Shown: positions 1 to 12,428 of the stretch, in pieces
Numbering within the stretch: position 1 is the stretch's first letter
How the letters are laid out: each line of letters begins with the position of its first letter
Source: Knoxdaviesia capensis
Lineage: Eukaryota > Ascomycota > Sordariomycetes > Microascales > Gondwanamycetaceae
Direction: 5' to 3'
Length of the DNA: 64,000 nucleotides
NCBI GenBank assembly: GCA_001510575.1
Contig: LNGK01000010.1
Span: forward strand, 1,363,825 to 1,427,824
Notes under the pieces: generated by a model
What the model was told of the DNA's origin: nothing
The model's database searches: none
What the model saw: the letters and a program-made list of their open reading frames with translations, nothing else
Program-made: the position numbers and the translations under genes

Positions 1-266
1 AGAGAGAGACAAATCAAACTCGAGTGTTGATTCGCTCTGCCAAAAACTCGAGAGCAAGCAAGAGACTAAAACAAAAGAAAGAAACGAAAAGCCCGCCTGT
101 CCTAAAATCCTGTGATGTGTGTCTCTGTCTCTTTGCGTGTGTCTCATTGATGAAATCCTCGCTTCGCTTTCGCTTCGGTTCGCTTCGCGGAGATTTCGTT
201 TGCACGTTTCTCTTCTTCCCCAAACAAACACCAGGACAGGAAATCGCCGGTTGAAAGAAGCACCTC

Positions 267-3134
267 TCACCAGCGCGAGTATCCGCCAGGATACATCATG
301 CCGGGATTGTACCCACCTTGGCTCTGACCACCGAACAATCCCTGTCCCACACCTCCGGCGCCGCCCTGCGTCTGATGTTGCATTCTCGCCTGCAGGATAC
401 TCGGGTCCGCAAGATCTACTAAGCCACTCCCCCCAGAGGAGGAAGTGTTAGCGTGTCTGTGCTTCTTCCCCTTCTTCTTCTGCTTGGGCCCAAAATCTTG
501 GTATGCTCCAGGCTGAGAACCGTAGAGCGACGCCAGGAGCCCGGGAGCAGGAGCTGGGGTAGAGGACGTGGAGGATGGGTACTGGTTGGAGTAAGGAGAG
601 GTAAGAAACTCACGCTTTGCTGTGTGTGCCTGCGAGCTGCCGGCAGCACTGCGCTCGCGAAGGAGCGTCTGGAGGAGGGCATCGCTGGCCGAATCCTTGG
701 GGCCAGCTCCGAAAGCCGCCCCGCCGAATCCGTGGCCCTGTCCCGCACCAAACATGCTGGGAGGAGTCCCTGTCGACTTGAGACCCGGGGGAGGGCCAGC
801 CACCGAAGTGGTGTAGTATTGGTTTCCGGCTTGCGAGTGGAACGCCGACGATGCGGGCATCATCGACTTCTGTTGAGCCATAGCTCGGGGGTTGGCCGCC
901 AACTGGACCGAAGTGGCTCCAGCAGCGCCATCATTGGCAAAGCTGTACCGAGACACCTGGCTGCTGTGACCCTGGGCGGGAAACAGAGCCGAGTGGGCGG
1001 CGGCGGCACCTGACGGCATGCCAGAGCCAACATGTTCAGAGCCAAAGGCGCTTTGACTTCGGCCAAACATGTGCTGGGGAGTCATCGTGCGTCCACCAAT
1101 GGATCCAACGGATCCGGAAGAGGGCTGGCCAAAGGCCGAAGCCAGAGACGGGCCAAAGGCAGTATCGGTGTTGACACGTTGAATGGGAGGCTGGGCGTTC
1201 ATGCGGCGTTGATCAAATCCGTGGACATCGCGGCCGTGGTCGCAATCCTCAGGCTCTCCACCGAGAGCGAGACTACCGCTACTCTCAGGTTCACCTTCGG
1301 AAGGTTCGCGGACCATTTCACCAACAGCGTCCTCATCGGCACCAACATGGCGGCGCTCGCCCTCCTCTCTCATAGCTCGACGCTTCGCACCTCCGTGAAT
1401 ATCGAAAAGTGGGGGATAGTGTTCGAGAATGGCATCGAGGTCGGGGCACATATCAGGGAACTGCCAGGCAGCCAGATCCAGATACAGTTGCTTCATAGCA
1501 CCACCGACAATAACGCGAGGCCGAGTAGGATCAACAGAATCGGAACTAGCATCAGGGGTAGAAGAAGAGGTGGGGGGAAGAGGGTTGCCAGCAGATTTGG
1601 CATCTGTGGCCAGGCTGGCCGGTTCAAGAACGGGCGTTTCGTCAGCCACGGCCTCTTCCACAACTTCGGTAGTAATGGGGAGAGACATGGAGATAGCAGG
1701 GCTGGAGGCCGCACCGCTCGTCGCGTGGCTACCACGACGGCTGCGTTGAGGATTCCGGGCCCAGCTAGCAGATGACGGTAATGCCGAAGCATCGGTTGAG
1801 TTGGTTTCGTGATCATCTCTGGTAGTAGAGGGAATCTGGGAGGACGAGGTAGTAGAGGGGGCGGGGGTGGAAGACTGTTGAGTCTGCTGACCCTGGTTCC
1901 GGCCTCCACCACGAGATCCTGAGTTGAGAGGACGCTGGGTATGAATACTATTCATAGACGAGAGATCCTGTCGCGTATAGCTATCCTCTTCGTCACCCAG
2001 TTCGTGAAGGAACATGCACTGGCGATTCGAGCACTGCTCATAACGGAGCCAAGCCGAACAGTATTTTGTCGTGCCAAGTTGAGCCTTCAACACGCGATCG
2101 CCGTTCTGCGAGCCGTTGACAGCCTGGATGCACCGAGAGGCTTCTTCGGGTCTCTCGAACGTAACGTAGATTCCCAGACTCTGGCCCTGGCCATCCGTAG
2201 TCTTTCGGTTGCTAATCGAGATCTTCTGGATGTTGCCATATTGGCCGAAGAATTCGGGCTGTCGCAGGGTCTTCACAAGTTCGTCTTCGCGGAGCGTCGG
2301 GGTGAGTCCAGTCACATAGACCAGGTTCTTCTGAACAACTCGGACACCAACGAGATTCTTTCTACTCTCTCGTTCGGCTTCGCGCTTTTGCGTTTCTTTC
2401 TGTCGCTGTTCTTGGGCACGCTTGCGTTGGTTCTTCTGGATATTGGCCCGGAATTCGGCGACTCTATACGAAGAGACAGCAAAAAAGTTTGTCAGTTAGC
2501 GTGGGGTTCACAAGCCTCCATTGACACGGTGCAAACACAAATTTATCAGCACCCCTATTTTCAGGGCCCTTCCCCTTCCCTTTGGCAAAACAAAAGGGAG
2601 AGGACAGTCACATGAAAGAAGGCAGAATATAGGCTCCGATGAAATGAGTCAGTGTCGGTAGGGGTTTGGACGTACTCTTCAGGAGTCACAACTTTCCACT
2701 GGATCGTTCTTTCGTCGTAGGGTCTTCGGCACGCAGGGCACAGTCCGTTCATATTATTTTTGATGTTGTTGAAACAGAACTGGCAGATCTATTTCGAGAG
2801 AAAAAAATGAATCGCAGTCAGTATTGTCACGACATAATCTCATCGCCGGCCGAGTTAGGCCTGTTGAGGCCTTCGACGACAGGGCGGCTGGACAGATTGC
2901 AAACGCGAAAAAAGGTGGAAACACGTACCTGATATCCGCAGGGACAAGGCCGAAAGTTTCGATCCGAGAGATCGAATTCCTCGATGCACAGAGGGCTGTA
3001 TAGAGAGAGAGAGAAACGGGAGTCATGGTTAGAATGTCACGAACAATTGATATCACGGCCAATGCTATTTCGAATCCGGGGAAGACCTACCAGGTGTCCT
3101 CCTCATCGTCGATGAAAGTATCTTGAGGCGCCAT
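267..3134 (-). CDS. NOT4: NOT4, RING E3 ubiquitin ligase subunit of the CCR4-NOT complex
   Basis: Four exons on the minus strand: 3134-3091, 2995-2929, 2788-2676 and 2463-267, joining in frame to 806 residues. Donors are GTAGGT, GTACGT and GTACGT. The N-terminus has the C4C4 RING typical of Not4/CNOT4, with cysteines at 15, 18, 32, 34, 39, 42, 54 and 57. A charged Q/K/R-rich helix follows, then an RRM (about residues 118-205, containing LVYVTGLTP and GIYVTFERPEEA) and a CCCH zinc finger (C210, C219, C224, H228). The last 550 residues are low-complexity S/G/Q/P, as usual for the family. Known role: cytoplasmic and nuclear ubiquitin ligase in translational quality control and mRNA turnover. The start is the only ATG just before the RING. 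It shares an 809-base divergent promoter region with the complex I gene. The RING, RRM and CCCH order makes the identity firm. Confidence 0.95.
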
Positions 3135-3943
3135 GGTGAGAAGATGTGACCGTGTGCGAGGGACGATCGACCGGGGCTGGGAAACCACAGGATAGAACAG
3201 AAAATGCGGAATGCAGAAAACTTTGGAATAGGAGCAGGAATTCGGAAAAGAGAGTTGATGATGAAGGGAAAAGGAAAATAAGAGGGGGGGAAGCGAAAAA
3301 GGGGATGTCGAGATGGTTGAAGTTTTGGGGTTTGAGCAAGGAGAGATTCTTTTTTTTCGGGGTGCAGAGTTTGGAAAGCCTGAAATGCTTTTTGCAGAAC
3401 CCAGAAGAAAGAAACCTGAAATCCACTACGCCTAAATAGGCCTAAGCTTTGTTTTTAGTCATCCAGCTGAATAATTTCGGGATTGCTACATTTGCCTCAG
3501 AGGTGCCGACTATTAGCCGGGTACCTCTTGCTCCACAGCTTTTACATACAATTTACAGGTCAATGGTTATTTTGACCAATGGAAATACGCCAATTCCAAA
3601 GCTCTCATTTTCAATTCTCAATTCCAACACAGCAAAATCGAGCATCGAAAAAGTATCACGACCAGGAGAGAAAAGAGGAAGAAATAAAAATAATCCACGC
3701 TATACCAAATTTCCCAACGGCCACCAATTCTTGATTACAGGACCGGCTGTTCTTACCATCGCCAGCTTGCCTCTTCGCCGTCCGTTCGGGAGCCTTCGCT
3801 AATCTCGGACCACCGGTGGCAAACAGCCGTACACGACCGCTCTCTCGCGCCTTCGTCCCTCAGATCCCGTCTCTCCACGATCCGAACGTCTCACCTCTAT
3901 CTCTACGCACACACAACTCACACACACACACACGCCTCCAACA
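3135..3943. promoter_or_regulatory. Divergent promoter region, NOT4 / complex I 30-kDa subunit
   Basis: 809 bases without a credible gene. It holds three CCAAT pentamers on the plus strand (3576-3580, 3590-3594, 3724-3728). In fungi this is the core of the HAP (Hap2/3/5) binding site that drives respiratory genes, so the boxes fit the mitochondrial gene to the right. A pyrimidine-rich leader with CA repeats (about 3896-3935) runs up to the ATG at 3944. Direction of action of the CCAAT boxes is inferred, not shown. Confidence 0.45.
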
Positions 3944-4928
3944 ATGGCCTCAAGACTCCCCAGAAGCCGGGCCCTGGCCTCGGCATTACACAAGCCCCCC
4001 GTCGCCAGCACCTCCGGCTCGCTGATGGCCGCCCGCACGCTGTCCTCGACCGCCGCCGCCCGCACCGTGGTTGTGCCGTCCGACGCCACGAACTACCGCC
4101 TGTCGACGCGAGAAGCCTCGGGTGGCCCGCTCAAGGTGCCGGTGGTCAACCCCTCCGACAAGTACGTGTCCAAGGCTGAGAACCTGCACCGCTACGGCAC
4201 GTGGATCATGGGCTGCCTGCCGAAGTACGTGCAGCAGATCTCGGTGTGGAAGGACGAGCTCACAATCTACATCTCGCCGGCGGGCGTGATACCGGTGTTT
4301 TCGTTCCTGAAGTGTGAGTGACCCCTTCGACAGTTTGACTTGGATGTCTAGAGGATGTATCTTGAGGATCCGGCCGGGAGCGAAGCACCCACGTTGGCTA
4401 ACACATGGCCTTCTCCCGCCAGACAACACCTCCACCGAGTTCACCCAGGTCTCGACCATCACGGCATGCGACTTCCCGACGCGCGACCAGCGCTTCGAGG
4501 TGGTGTACCACCTGCTGAGCGTGCGCCACAACGCGCGCCTGCGGGTCAAGACGTACGCCGACGAGGTGACGCCGGTGCCGAGCATCACGGCGCTGTACGA
4601 CGGCGCGAACTGGTACGAGCGCGAGACGTACGACCTGTTCGGCGTCGTCTTCTCCGGCCACCCCGACCTGCGCCGCATCATGACCGACTACGGCTTCGAG
4701 GGCCACCCCCTGCGCAAGGACTTCCCGCTCACCGGCTACACCGAGGTCCGCTACGACGAGGAGAAGAAGCGCATCGTCACCGAGCCCCTCGAGCTCACCC
4801 AGGCCTTCCGCAACTTCGAGGGCGGCTCTAGCGCCTGGGAGCAGATCGGCCACGGCCTCGATCGCACCCCCGACTCCTTCAAGCTCCCTACCCCAAAGCC
4901 TGAGGAGAAGACCGAGGAGAAGAAGTAA
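3944..4928 (+). CDS. NADH:ubiquinone oxidoreductase 30-kDa subunit (NDUFS3 / NuoC type), mitochondrial
   Basis: Two exons, 3944-4313 and 4423-4928, give 291 residues; the intron has a GTGAGT donor, a CTAAC branch site and a CAG acceptor. The first 45 residues are rich in R, S and A without acidic residues, as in a matrix-targeting presequence. The body carries the complex I 30-kDa signature: PTRDQRFEVVYHLLS, ANWYERETYDLFGV, HPDLRRIMTDYGFEGHP and RKDFPLTGY. The protein belongs to the peripheral (matrix) arm of respiratory complex I, where the NDUFS3/NDUFS2 pair helps form the quinone site. Length is normal for fungi. It is divergent from NOT4, with CCAAT boxes upstream. The short C-terminal tail is Lys/Glu-rich. 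Presence of the gene shows that the organism keeps complex I, unlike Saccharomyces and Schizosaccharomyces. Confidence 0.96.
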
Positions 4929-6030
4929 TTTCGGACGGGAACATACGCATAAAAACATTAAACTCCAACAAAATTCAACAACATCCACCTGGCTACATAT
5001 CCAGAGTCCGGTTGTAAATCTTTTCAATTTTGCCCTATTCCTTTTTTTCCCTATACTTTTGTTCAATCATTTTTCAAATGCTGTTTTGGCGCGAGAGGAA
5101 GCTGAAGGCCAGAGAGAATCACAGGTTGTGATTAAGATGGTGTACATAAGATCTCTCACCAGTGCTATTCTGTTAGAATATACATTTCTTTTCCATTTTC
5201 AATCTTGAGAGGTTCACTAAAATGTGCTTGTGTGTTTTGTTGCATGATTTTTGTCTGGTTGGACCTTTTATTTAAGTAGCGCACGTCCAATTCACTTCAC
5301 CCACTCACAGCTTCATGAGAGAGTATCTTCAGCCCATGATTTCAGCAAACTGTAAAGAATCTTCATTAATAGAGATACCGAGGGTTCAACCCGCTAGATG
5401 ACAAGATGTTGCGTTCTCTAAACCACAACCCGCTGTCCCCAACTCCCGACCATCATTGGCGGCCAAGGCTGGAAACAAGAACCACGAGAAGACCGCATAA
5501 AGAAGAACTTTTACATATAACTCACGCGCAACAGAAAACAAAAGGAGTAAAGTAATAAAAGCAAGTTCACAATCTAAAACGAAGAAGAGCGAAGAAAAAC
5601 CATCAATCAGTTCCATGCAATCCCACCCAATTTCCATCCTCCAGAAAAGAAAAAAAAGAGTTACCATATTATGTCCCGTCTCGCCATCCCGATGCCATCT
5701 GATAGAGAAAAAAACAAAGAGAAACAGAAAAAAGAAGAAACGGGTCGAAAGAACGAACACAGAACGAGCACAGAACGAAGAGTCTCTTGCGTGAGTCGTG
5801 ATGCATTTCATTGGGGGAAGGGGAGGAGGGGGAAGAATCAAGTCGAGTAAGGGGGTGTAAGAGTGGTCTGTCGTCAACAGCGAGAATGAGGCTGTTGTTT
5901 GGAAGATTTTAGGGAAAGGGGAGGGGGAAGTGCTGGTGTTTGAGCGATTGCGAGCAAAGCGACTTGAATAGTATGGTTGCATCAAAATGTCAACCAAAGA
6001 CCCATAGCCAGCATGTGCCAGAGTCGGTAT
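4929..6030. other. Convergent 3' spacer without a recognisable gene
   Basis: 1.1 kb between the stop codons of the complex I subunit and UFD4. It is A/T-rich near the left end, then purine-rich on the plus strand (5500-5960). Reading frames here are low-complexity K/R or S/F/L strings with no domain. I see only 3' untranslated sequence. Confidence 0.6.
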
Positions 6031-9000
6031 TTAAGAGAGGTGGAAAGCTCCCTGTCCCTCCCGCATGGCGAGGAAAAGCTGCTTCCGCATAACCTCAAGC
6101 GAGGTGTAGTCGGGAAGCTTGAGATAGTTGACACAGGTCATGACGCTGGGGAGATAGTCATCGGAAGTGTACGGGTGCTCGCTAGGCTTGCACACCACGG
6201 TGAACATCGGGTTGAGGGTTTTGAAACCTAAGAAGAGGAGAGAGAAGTTGACGTTAAAGGCTGTATCAAATAACGACGCATGTATAGAAGAGCATCTATA
6301 TATCTTACCTCCAATGGGCAGCTTCGGACTACCAGTCGTGAACTGGAGAAAGTCACGTCGCTCCGCAAGCGTAAGCTCACTCATGACCTGGAGCAGATTC
6401 TTGACGCTCCGGCTATCCATGTTGAAGCCGTGATCGGCCTTGATAGAATCCATAAGAGCTAGAAGAGGTACACATAGGTTAGCAAATGCTTGTCTTGAAA
6501 ACAATACCCAAACGTCCCAGCCCAAATGGGGTGCAAGAAAACTTACTCTCAAGGGACCAATCCTCATCAACACGACCAAACAGAGACACGAGCTCATCAG
6601 GGGTAAAGGCACTAAGGGCCGAGTACGGGAACACCGCCGAGAATCCATTGCGGAACGCCTGAACCTGGTGGCGAACACCGGCTCCGAGGGTCATATCCGT
6701 AACACATTCGAGATACTGGTCAACGTTCTCAATGGTGACCTTAATCTGCGATCCATCGGGCACGAGCTCAATGTCGTATCCCGGGAGGGTGAAATCAAGG
6801 CACAGGTCCTCGATGCGGGAATCGTCAATAACAATCGCCTCGGTATCGGCCACCTTCTGCGCCGCCGAGCGCACGGGGTCTTCGTCAATCTCCTTCTTCG
6901 CCAGCGCGAACTTGCGGATCGCCTTCAGCGACCGCGCAAGTGCCGGGTCGACAGCCTTGATGGCACCCAGGCTGGGTTTGATGCCCGACACAGCACCGCT
7001 GTCGCCAATGCGGAAGAAGATCGGGTTGAAGTTGATATCGATAATCCGAGAGTCAAGCATTGATCGTGCCACAAACTTGCCCAGCACCGTGAACAGGTGA
7101 AGGATACGCACTCCATTAGGCGTGGTAGTCTCTTCCTCGCTCATGGGTCTCGGGAACAAGCCCAGGCTTCCAGACACGAACTCATCCACATCGTTGGAGT
7201 CGGCCTCACGCCACAGGCGAAGCTTCTTCTTCGCGAATTCCTTGCTGATAGTCGAGTAGAATTCGAGGGTCGGGCCAAGTCCGGTACCGACCTCTTCGAA
7301 GTATTCCACTTCCAGGATGCTCTGGCATGCACCGTAAAGGTCCATGACTTTCAGGGCCGATTCCATTATCTTCGGGCGCCCAATGCGGACCTTCTGTCGC
7401 TGAAGACGGCCCAGGAAAGGACGCTCGTCTCTCCGGTCCCGACGGTTGTCATCAGTGGATTGGGCATTCTGCCAGCGCGTCATCGATCGAGCGTATCCGA
7501 AGGAGGTGGACTGGAGGAACAGATGGCGTGTCTCGAACGGGAAGAGGAACGGGAACAGGCGCGCAAGGTCTTCGGCCCAGCTGGGAAGGCAGTTGCTGGC
7601 CACAATGAGGGGCTCCTCGAGCTGGCGGTTCAGCTTGGCGGTGAGCTTGGTGTTGACGAACTGAGATCGCGGCTCAGCCGTGAGAGTAATGATGTCGTTG
7701 CTCTGGAACAGGACATCTTCAATGTTGGCATTCAGGTCGTGGAGGATCTTGAGCAGGCGCAGGATCGAAGCCGTGGTCGGCTGCTTGGCGAGAGACGCCG
7801 GTATGCCGTCGACCGAGTCTTCAGCCGAGTCACTCGCATTGGACGGGAACGAAACCGTCGGCTCGGTCGGAGCAGGTCCCGGAACACGGCGGAACTTGAT
7901 TGGGTGCACCATGGACCACACACTACGGGAGGTGTTGTTCTCAATTCCAGGTTCCTTGTGAACAGCGCGATAGATAGTTGTCTCGTTGGAAATGAGACGA
8001 GTATCCAGGCTGAACTCAATATGCCAATCACTCGGCGTCGACATAACCGCAGCGGCGTACGACATTGAGGGCCGGGTTGGGTTGGAGGGGCTCGGGGCAA
8101 CGCCACCCGCCAGACGGCGAGCAGGGTCAAGAGCCGAAGCAGACTGCGACAGGGAATGCGAAGGGGTCATGATGCGAGTGCCGTCCTCCTTACGGGCAGT
8201 GACCTTTCCAGTAGAACCCAGTTCCATGTTCACTGCAGATGGCTCCGCAGGAGACTCGGTCTCCATCTCCTCGTCAAGTTGGCCAACGATGGCATCCAGA
8301 GCATTGGGTGTCTCGGTGGTCTCGTCGCCAGACGACTGCTTCTCTTCGGCGCACTCTAGGTCAGTAGCAACATCGCCATCCTCGTCAGTCGGGGCAGACT
8401 TGGCGGTTCCAGAGTCAGGTCCAACACCAGGACGGCGCGACGATCTCCGGAGCACACCCTTATCCCGGTTGGACGAAGCTCCCGGGGTGACAGGCGGGTC
8501 CGGGGTTGCAGAGTTCTTCGATCTCGAGGTACGTGACTGTCGAGATCCAGACGGGGCGCCTCCAGGAGCCTCAGTACCAGCGCTTCCGGAGAAGCCACGG
8601 CTTCCAGCAGCAAGAGCAGAAACTCTCTCGGCAAGGCGGCTGCTGTTGCCAGACAAAGGGATTCCAGCGCCCGCCATAGCAGCCAGAGCGCGTTGAATCT
8701 CAGCCCGGCGCGAGCTTCCGGCTCCTCTAGGCTTATCCGAGAGGGAAATTCGGGGGCGAAGGTAGTCGTCAAGTGACTGGAAGGTCGCAATGGCATGGAT
8801 ACTAACCATAATGTTCCGGTAAGCCTTGGGAATATCCGAGTCATCGTCCGCCACAAGCTTCAGCCGAATCTGTTTGGCAAGCATTGAGGCAGCACTGCTT
8901 CTGTTTCCATCAAAGGTGTTTTGGTGGACAGTCGTAACTTCAAAGTGTTCAGAACGGCTGAGAAGATCTTGAAGCTTGTGGATCATGACATTGAAAGGGG

Positions 9001-12000
9001 TGGGAGGGCCCTCCAACGCCGCAGACTTGCCGTGAGACTTCACCGCGTTGCCCATGAAGACCTCCAGGAAGGTGGATTGGGCTGCACGAGCAAGCTCTTC
9101 GTTGGGGTTGTTGAAGACATCCAACAAGATCCGAACGAGACCCGATGCGAGCAGTTCAGCACTAGTGACGCTCTCGAGGACATCAGTGTCAAAGCTCTCG
9201 GCGATCTTGGTGAAAATCTGCCGGCCGGTGTCGGGGTTCAACGCTCCTGAAGATCCGCGCTGGAGATAGTACGACTCCAGCTCTGCGGCCAGCTCCGAGA
9301 GGCTAGACAGGATCTTACCGGCCTTCTTCTTGAGAGACTTGGCCTGCTTTTCGTTCTCGTGCTTCTCCAAGAACTTTTTGGCCCGGGCAGCGATATCCGC
9401 ACGGGCTGAGAAGACGCCGAAGAAATGGTGCGACAGGGGAGGGCGGTCAACCGACATAGCCGAATCGTCAGAGCTAGTGGGCGAGTGGGGGATGCCGGCG
9501 GCATTAGCGCCATTCTCCTGCTCATCATCGTTATCGTCAGAGGAGTCTCTGTCCTCGTCTTCTTCGCCATCATCGGCTTCCTGATCATCTTCATCAGCAT
9601 CCTGCTCGTCACCCGAATCAACGACATCGTGCTGTTCCTCCAAGATGAGATGCTCGTGTTGCTCGTCTTCGCCATCATCGTCCTCCTCATCTTCGTCCTC
9701 ATATTCATCTTCATCCTCATTTTCATCGGTCATCGGGGGAGGAGCGGCGATAACAGCAGGCTGGGGAGGAGGAGCGGGAACCTCCTGAGTAGCAAGCTTG
9801 GTGATCTCGGAGATGACACCCTCTCGGTACAGCTGGTAATGATAGATTTCACCCAGCCGGTCCATCAGAAGTTCCGTGCATTGAAGGGCATTGATGACAA
9901 GGGAATGGTGATCCTGCTGAGACAAAATCGACGCAAGGAACGAAGCATAAGGGACGGAGGTCAGAGCCTCCATCAACACGGACTGGTCCAGGTTGGACAG
10001 CATCTTCAGGTGTGCGTTCAGGACTTTCTGACGAACGTTGAGGTTAACAGTGCTCGAATATGCATCGGTCAAAGTGGGGAAGAGTATCAAGGCAAATCGT
10101 CTAACTTCGTCCTTGCAGCCCTCTAGGCATTCAAGGCGCGTGGTGTTGGTAGCGTCTTGCTCGGACGTAGCACCGAGCTCGCGGGCGCTCTCCAATGGCG
10201 CAGTGACATCCGACGCCGATGGCTTTGGCGAAGGCAGGAGTTCGCAAATGACATTCAGAGTCTCAATGATCTGATCCCGGGGTCGGTGGATCAGGGCCTG
10301 CATAATGACAACGCTGTCGAGCTTGGACGCAACATCGGCAGTTTCATTCGGGGGAGAGACTCCAGTGAGGATCTGATACAAGGTCTCAACAACATTGAGC
10401 TTGAAGAGATCGGCGGACAGACGCGGGCTCGCACGAGCAGTGTGGGCAAGGACGCGCAGGAACTGGGTGTGAATGTTGGAGCTGATGAGGTTGGTAGTTC
10501 CAGGCACGAGCAGGCGAAGGATAGCACGAAGAAGATCAACATTGACCAGCTCTTCCAGCTTGTCAGGGCTATGTCTGAAGCTCTCAACAATGCCGGAGAC
10601 GCAGAGAGAGGCCTGCTCAACCACCCGTTGGTCGTTGCTGTTCAAAACATCGAGGATTTTGGGCATAACATCACGGACAACGGCGAACGAGTCCTCGGGA
10701 ATGTTTCTGCAGCAGTTTGCAGCGGTGGTCACAGCAGTTCTCTGGGTGCTGGTGGCGAAGAAGTCCAGATATGAAAGGCAGGCGGTAAGGCCACCCTCAC
10801 GAACAATGGATGTCGGGTACTCGGCCGAGATTTTCTCCAGGGTGCTCAAGGATTGCTCTGCGACGTCAATGAAGGAGATCTCCAGCAGTTTGCTACAGAG
10901 AACGGGAACAGCTCCGCCATAAACGACGTTGGCAACGCTGGCAGGGAGAGCCTCCATGAGATTGGCCAGGCACCGGCAAGCAAGGAGCATGACTTCGGGC
11001 GAGTTGTCATTCTGCATCAAAAGCACCAACTCCTTGACGAAGGCGTCGGGGGAGAAATGGCCAGAAAGGTGCTCTTCGCTAGAAACGAGGAGGATCTCTG
11101 CCAGATCCTGGAGGGCGGTAAGTTGGAGGATCTCGTCCGGCTGGCGGAGGCTGTGAAGAATATCACGGAGGCGCGCTGAGATGCCAGACATCATTCCACT
11201 GAGGGCTCTCAGGGTACTGGAGAGTCCAGCAGCGTGTGCAGATCCAAATCCGCCAAAGGGGTCATCATCCTCGTCGTCGTAACGATGGTCGTCTTCCTCC
11301 TCTTCGTCTTCATCTTCATCCTCCTCACCCTCGTCATCCTCGCTCTCGTCCATGTCGTTATGGTGCGTGGAGGCTGGGGCCTGCATAGGTGGAGGGGGTG
11401 GGGGTGGGGAGGCCGAAGTGATTGAATCCTCGGTGCCCGTCATTGTTGTATCTTGATCTTGTTGTTGAGCAGCTCGCTTTGATCGCCGGGACACAATGGA
11501 AGTTGAAGGTTCAGATGGAGAATCTAATGAGGACCGGGATTAGCAGGGCACACCTTTGATATGCATACTGTTGAGCGTTTGTGAAAGCAGAAACAGAAAA
11601 GAGCAGAGACAACATGTGACCTCTCATGGAGAGAAGATATTCTGTGATTCTTTGTTTATTCGGGACGCGACCTCGTCCTCGTCCAAAGCATTTCAAAAAA
11701 ACATTGTCCTTACCTTTCACGTTTTGTGCAGTTGGCTTCTTACTCCGGCTTGACTTTCTGCTAGAAGAAGCCGAAGGGGTTGCGCCAGTGTCGTTAGGGT
11801 TTACAGAACCCGAAAGATCTCTAAAAGTGGGGGAACAGCAAGAAAACATGCATTAATAACGGTGAGCCAAATGGAACCAAGCTTCTGAGAGTTGGATGGC
11901 TTTTTCTTTCTTCCTGCTTTCAAATGGAGGGGCTTTCCTTTTGTGATAGAAGCTCACCAACATGAAAAGCAGGAAAAGAAAAGAAAAGCACAAAAGGAGG

Positions 12001-12428
12001 GCTATGACTTTGATATCAACAGCCAGAAGGGGATTATCATACTCGTTCATGCTTGACATGGTGGATGCCTTCTTATCTCGTCGGTTGGTCGGCCGGAGAG
12101 GGGCGCGTAGAGACTGCAGAGCCCGATCCGGTTGCTGGGAGGGGGGGTCTGAGGCTTTGTGACGCTTCTGTTGGCGGCTGGGGGGAGAGATCGCAGGAGG
12201 TTCGGTGAACGAGGTGGTCCCAGCACCAGCAGCCTTTCGTTTTCTAGAGGGAGGCGGGGGCTGTTGTTGAGACGTTTGCGGGGCAGTCGAGGGCGCTGCG
12301 TCGGGGCCGGTGTTGAAAGTCGCCGAGCCGTTGGTGGAAGTGGAGGCCGGCGTAGAAGCCGACGTGGTCGATGCAGCCGCCCTGCTGGCAGCCTGGCGAG
12401 CAGAAGCTCTAGTTATTCTGGGAGACAT
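6031..12428 (-). CDS. UFD4: UFD4/TRIP12-type HECT E3 ubiquitin ligase
   Basis: Five exons: 12428-12043, 11820-11714, 11523-6547, 6458-6309 and 6227-6031, joined in frame to 1,938 residues. The N-terminal exon (starting MSPRITRASARQAA) is disordered and basic, as in fungal Ufd4. A serine- and acid-rich stretch and an armadillo-like helical region (about residues 220-720) follow, then a Glu/Asp-dominated linker and a second helical block. The C-terminal HECT domain ends with the catalytic loop, active cysteine about residue 1905 in VMTCVNYLKLP. Family role: ubiquitin-fusion-degradation pathway and N-degron substrates, acting with Rad6/Ubr1 and the proteasome. All splice phases agree (donors GTATGA, GTAAGG, GTAAGT, GTAAGA). 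A GTG at 11494 that opens the long frame is internal, not the start. Identity is firm; the short second exon is the least certain part. Confidence 0.93.
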
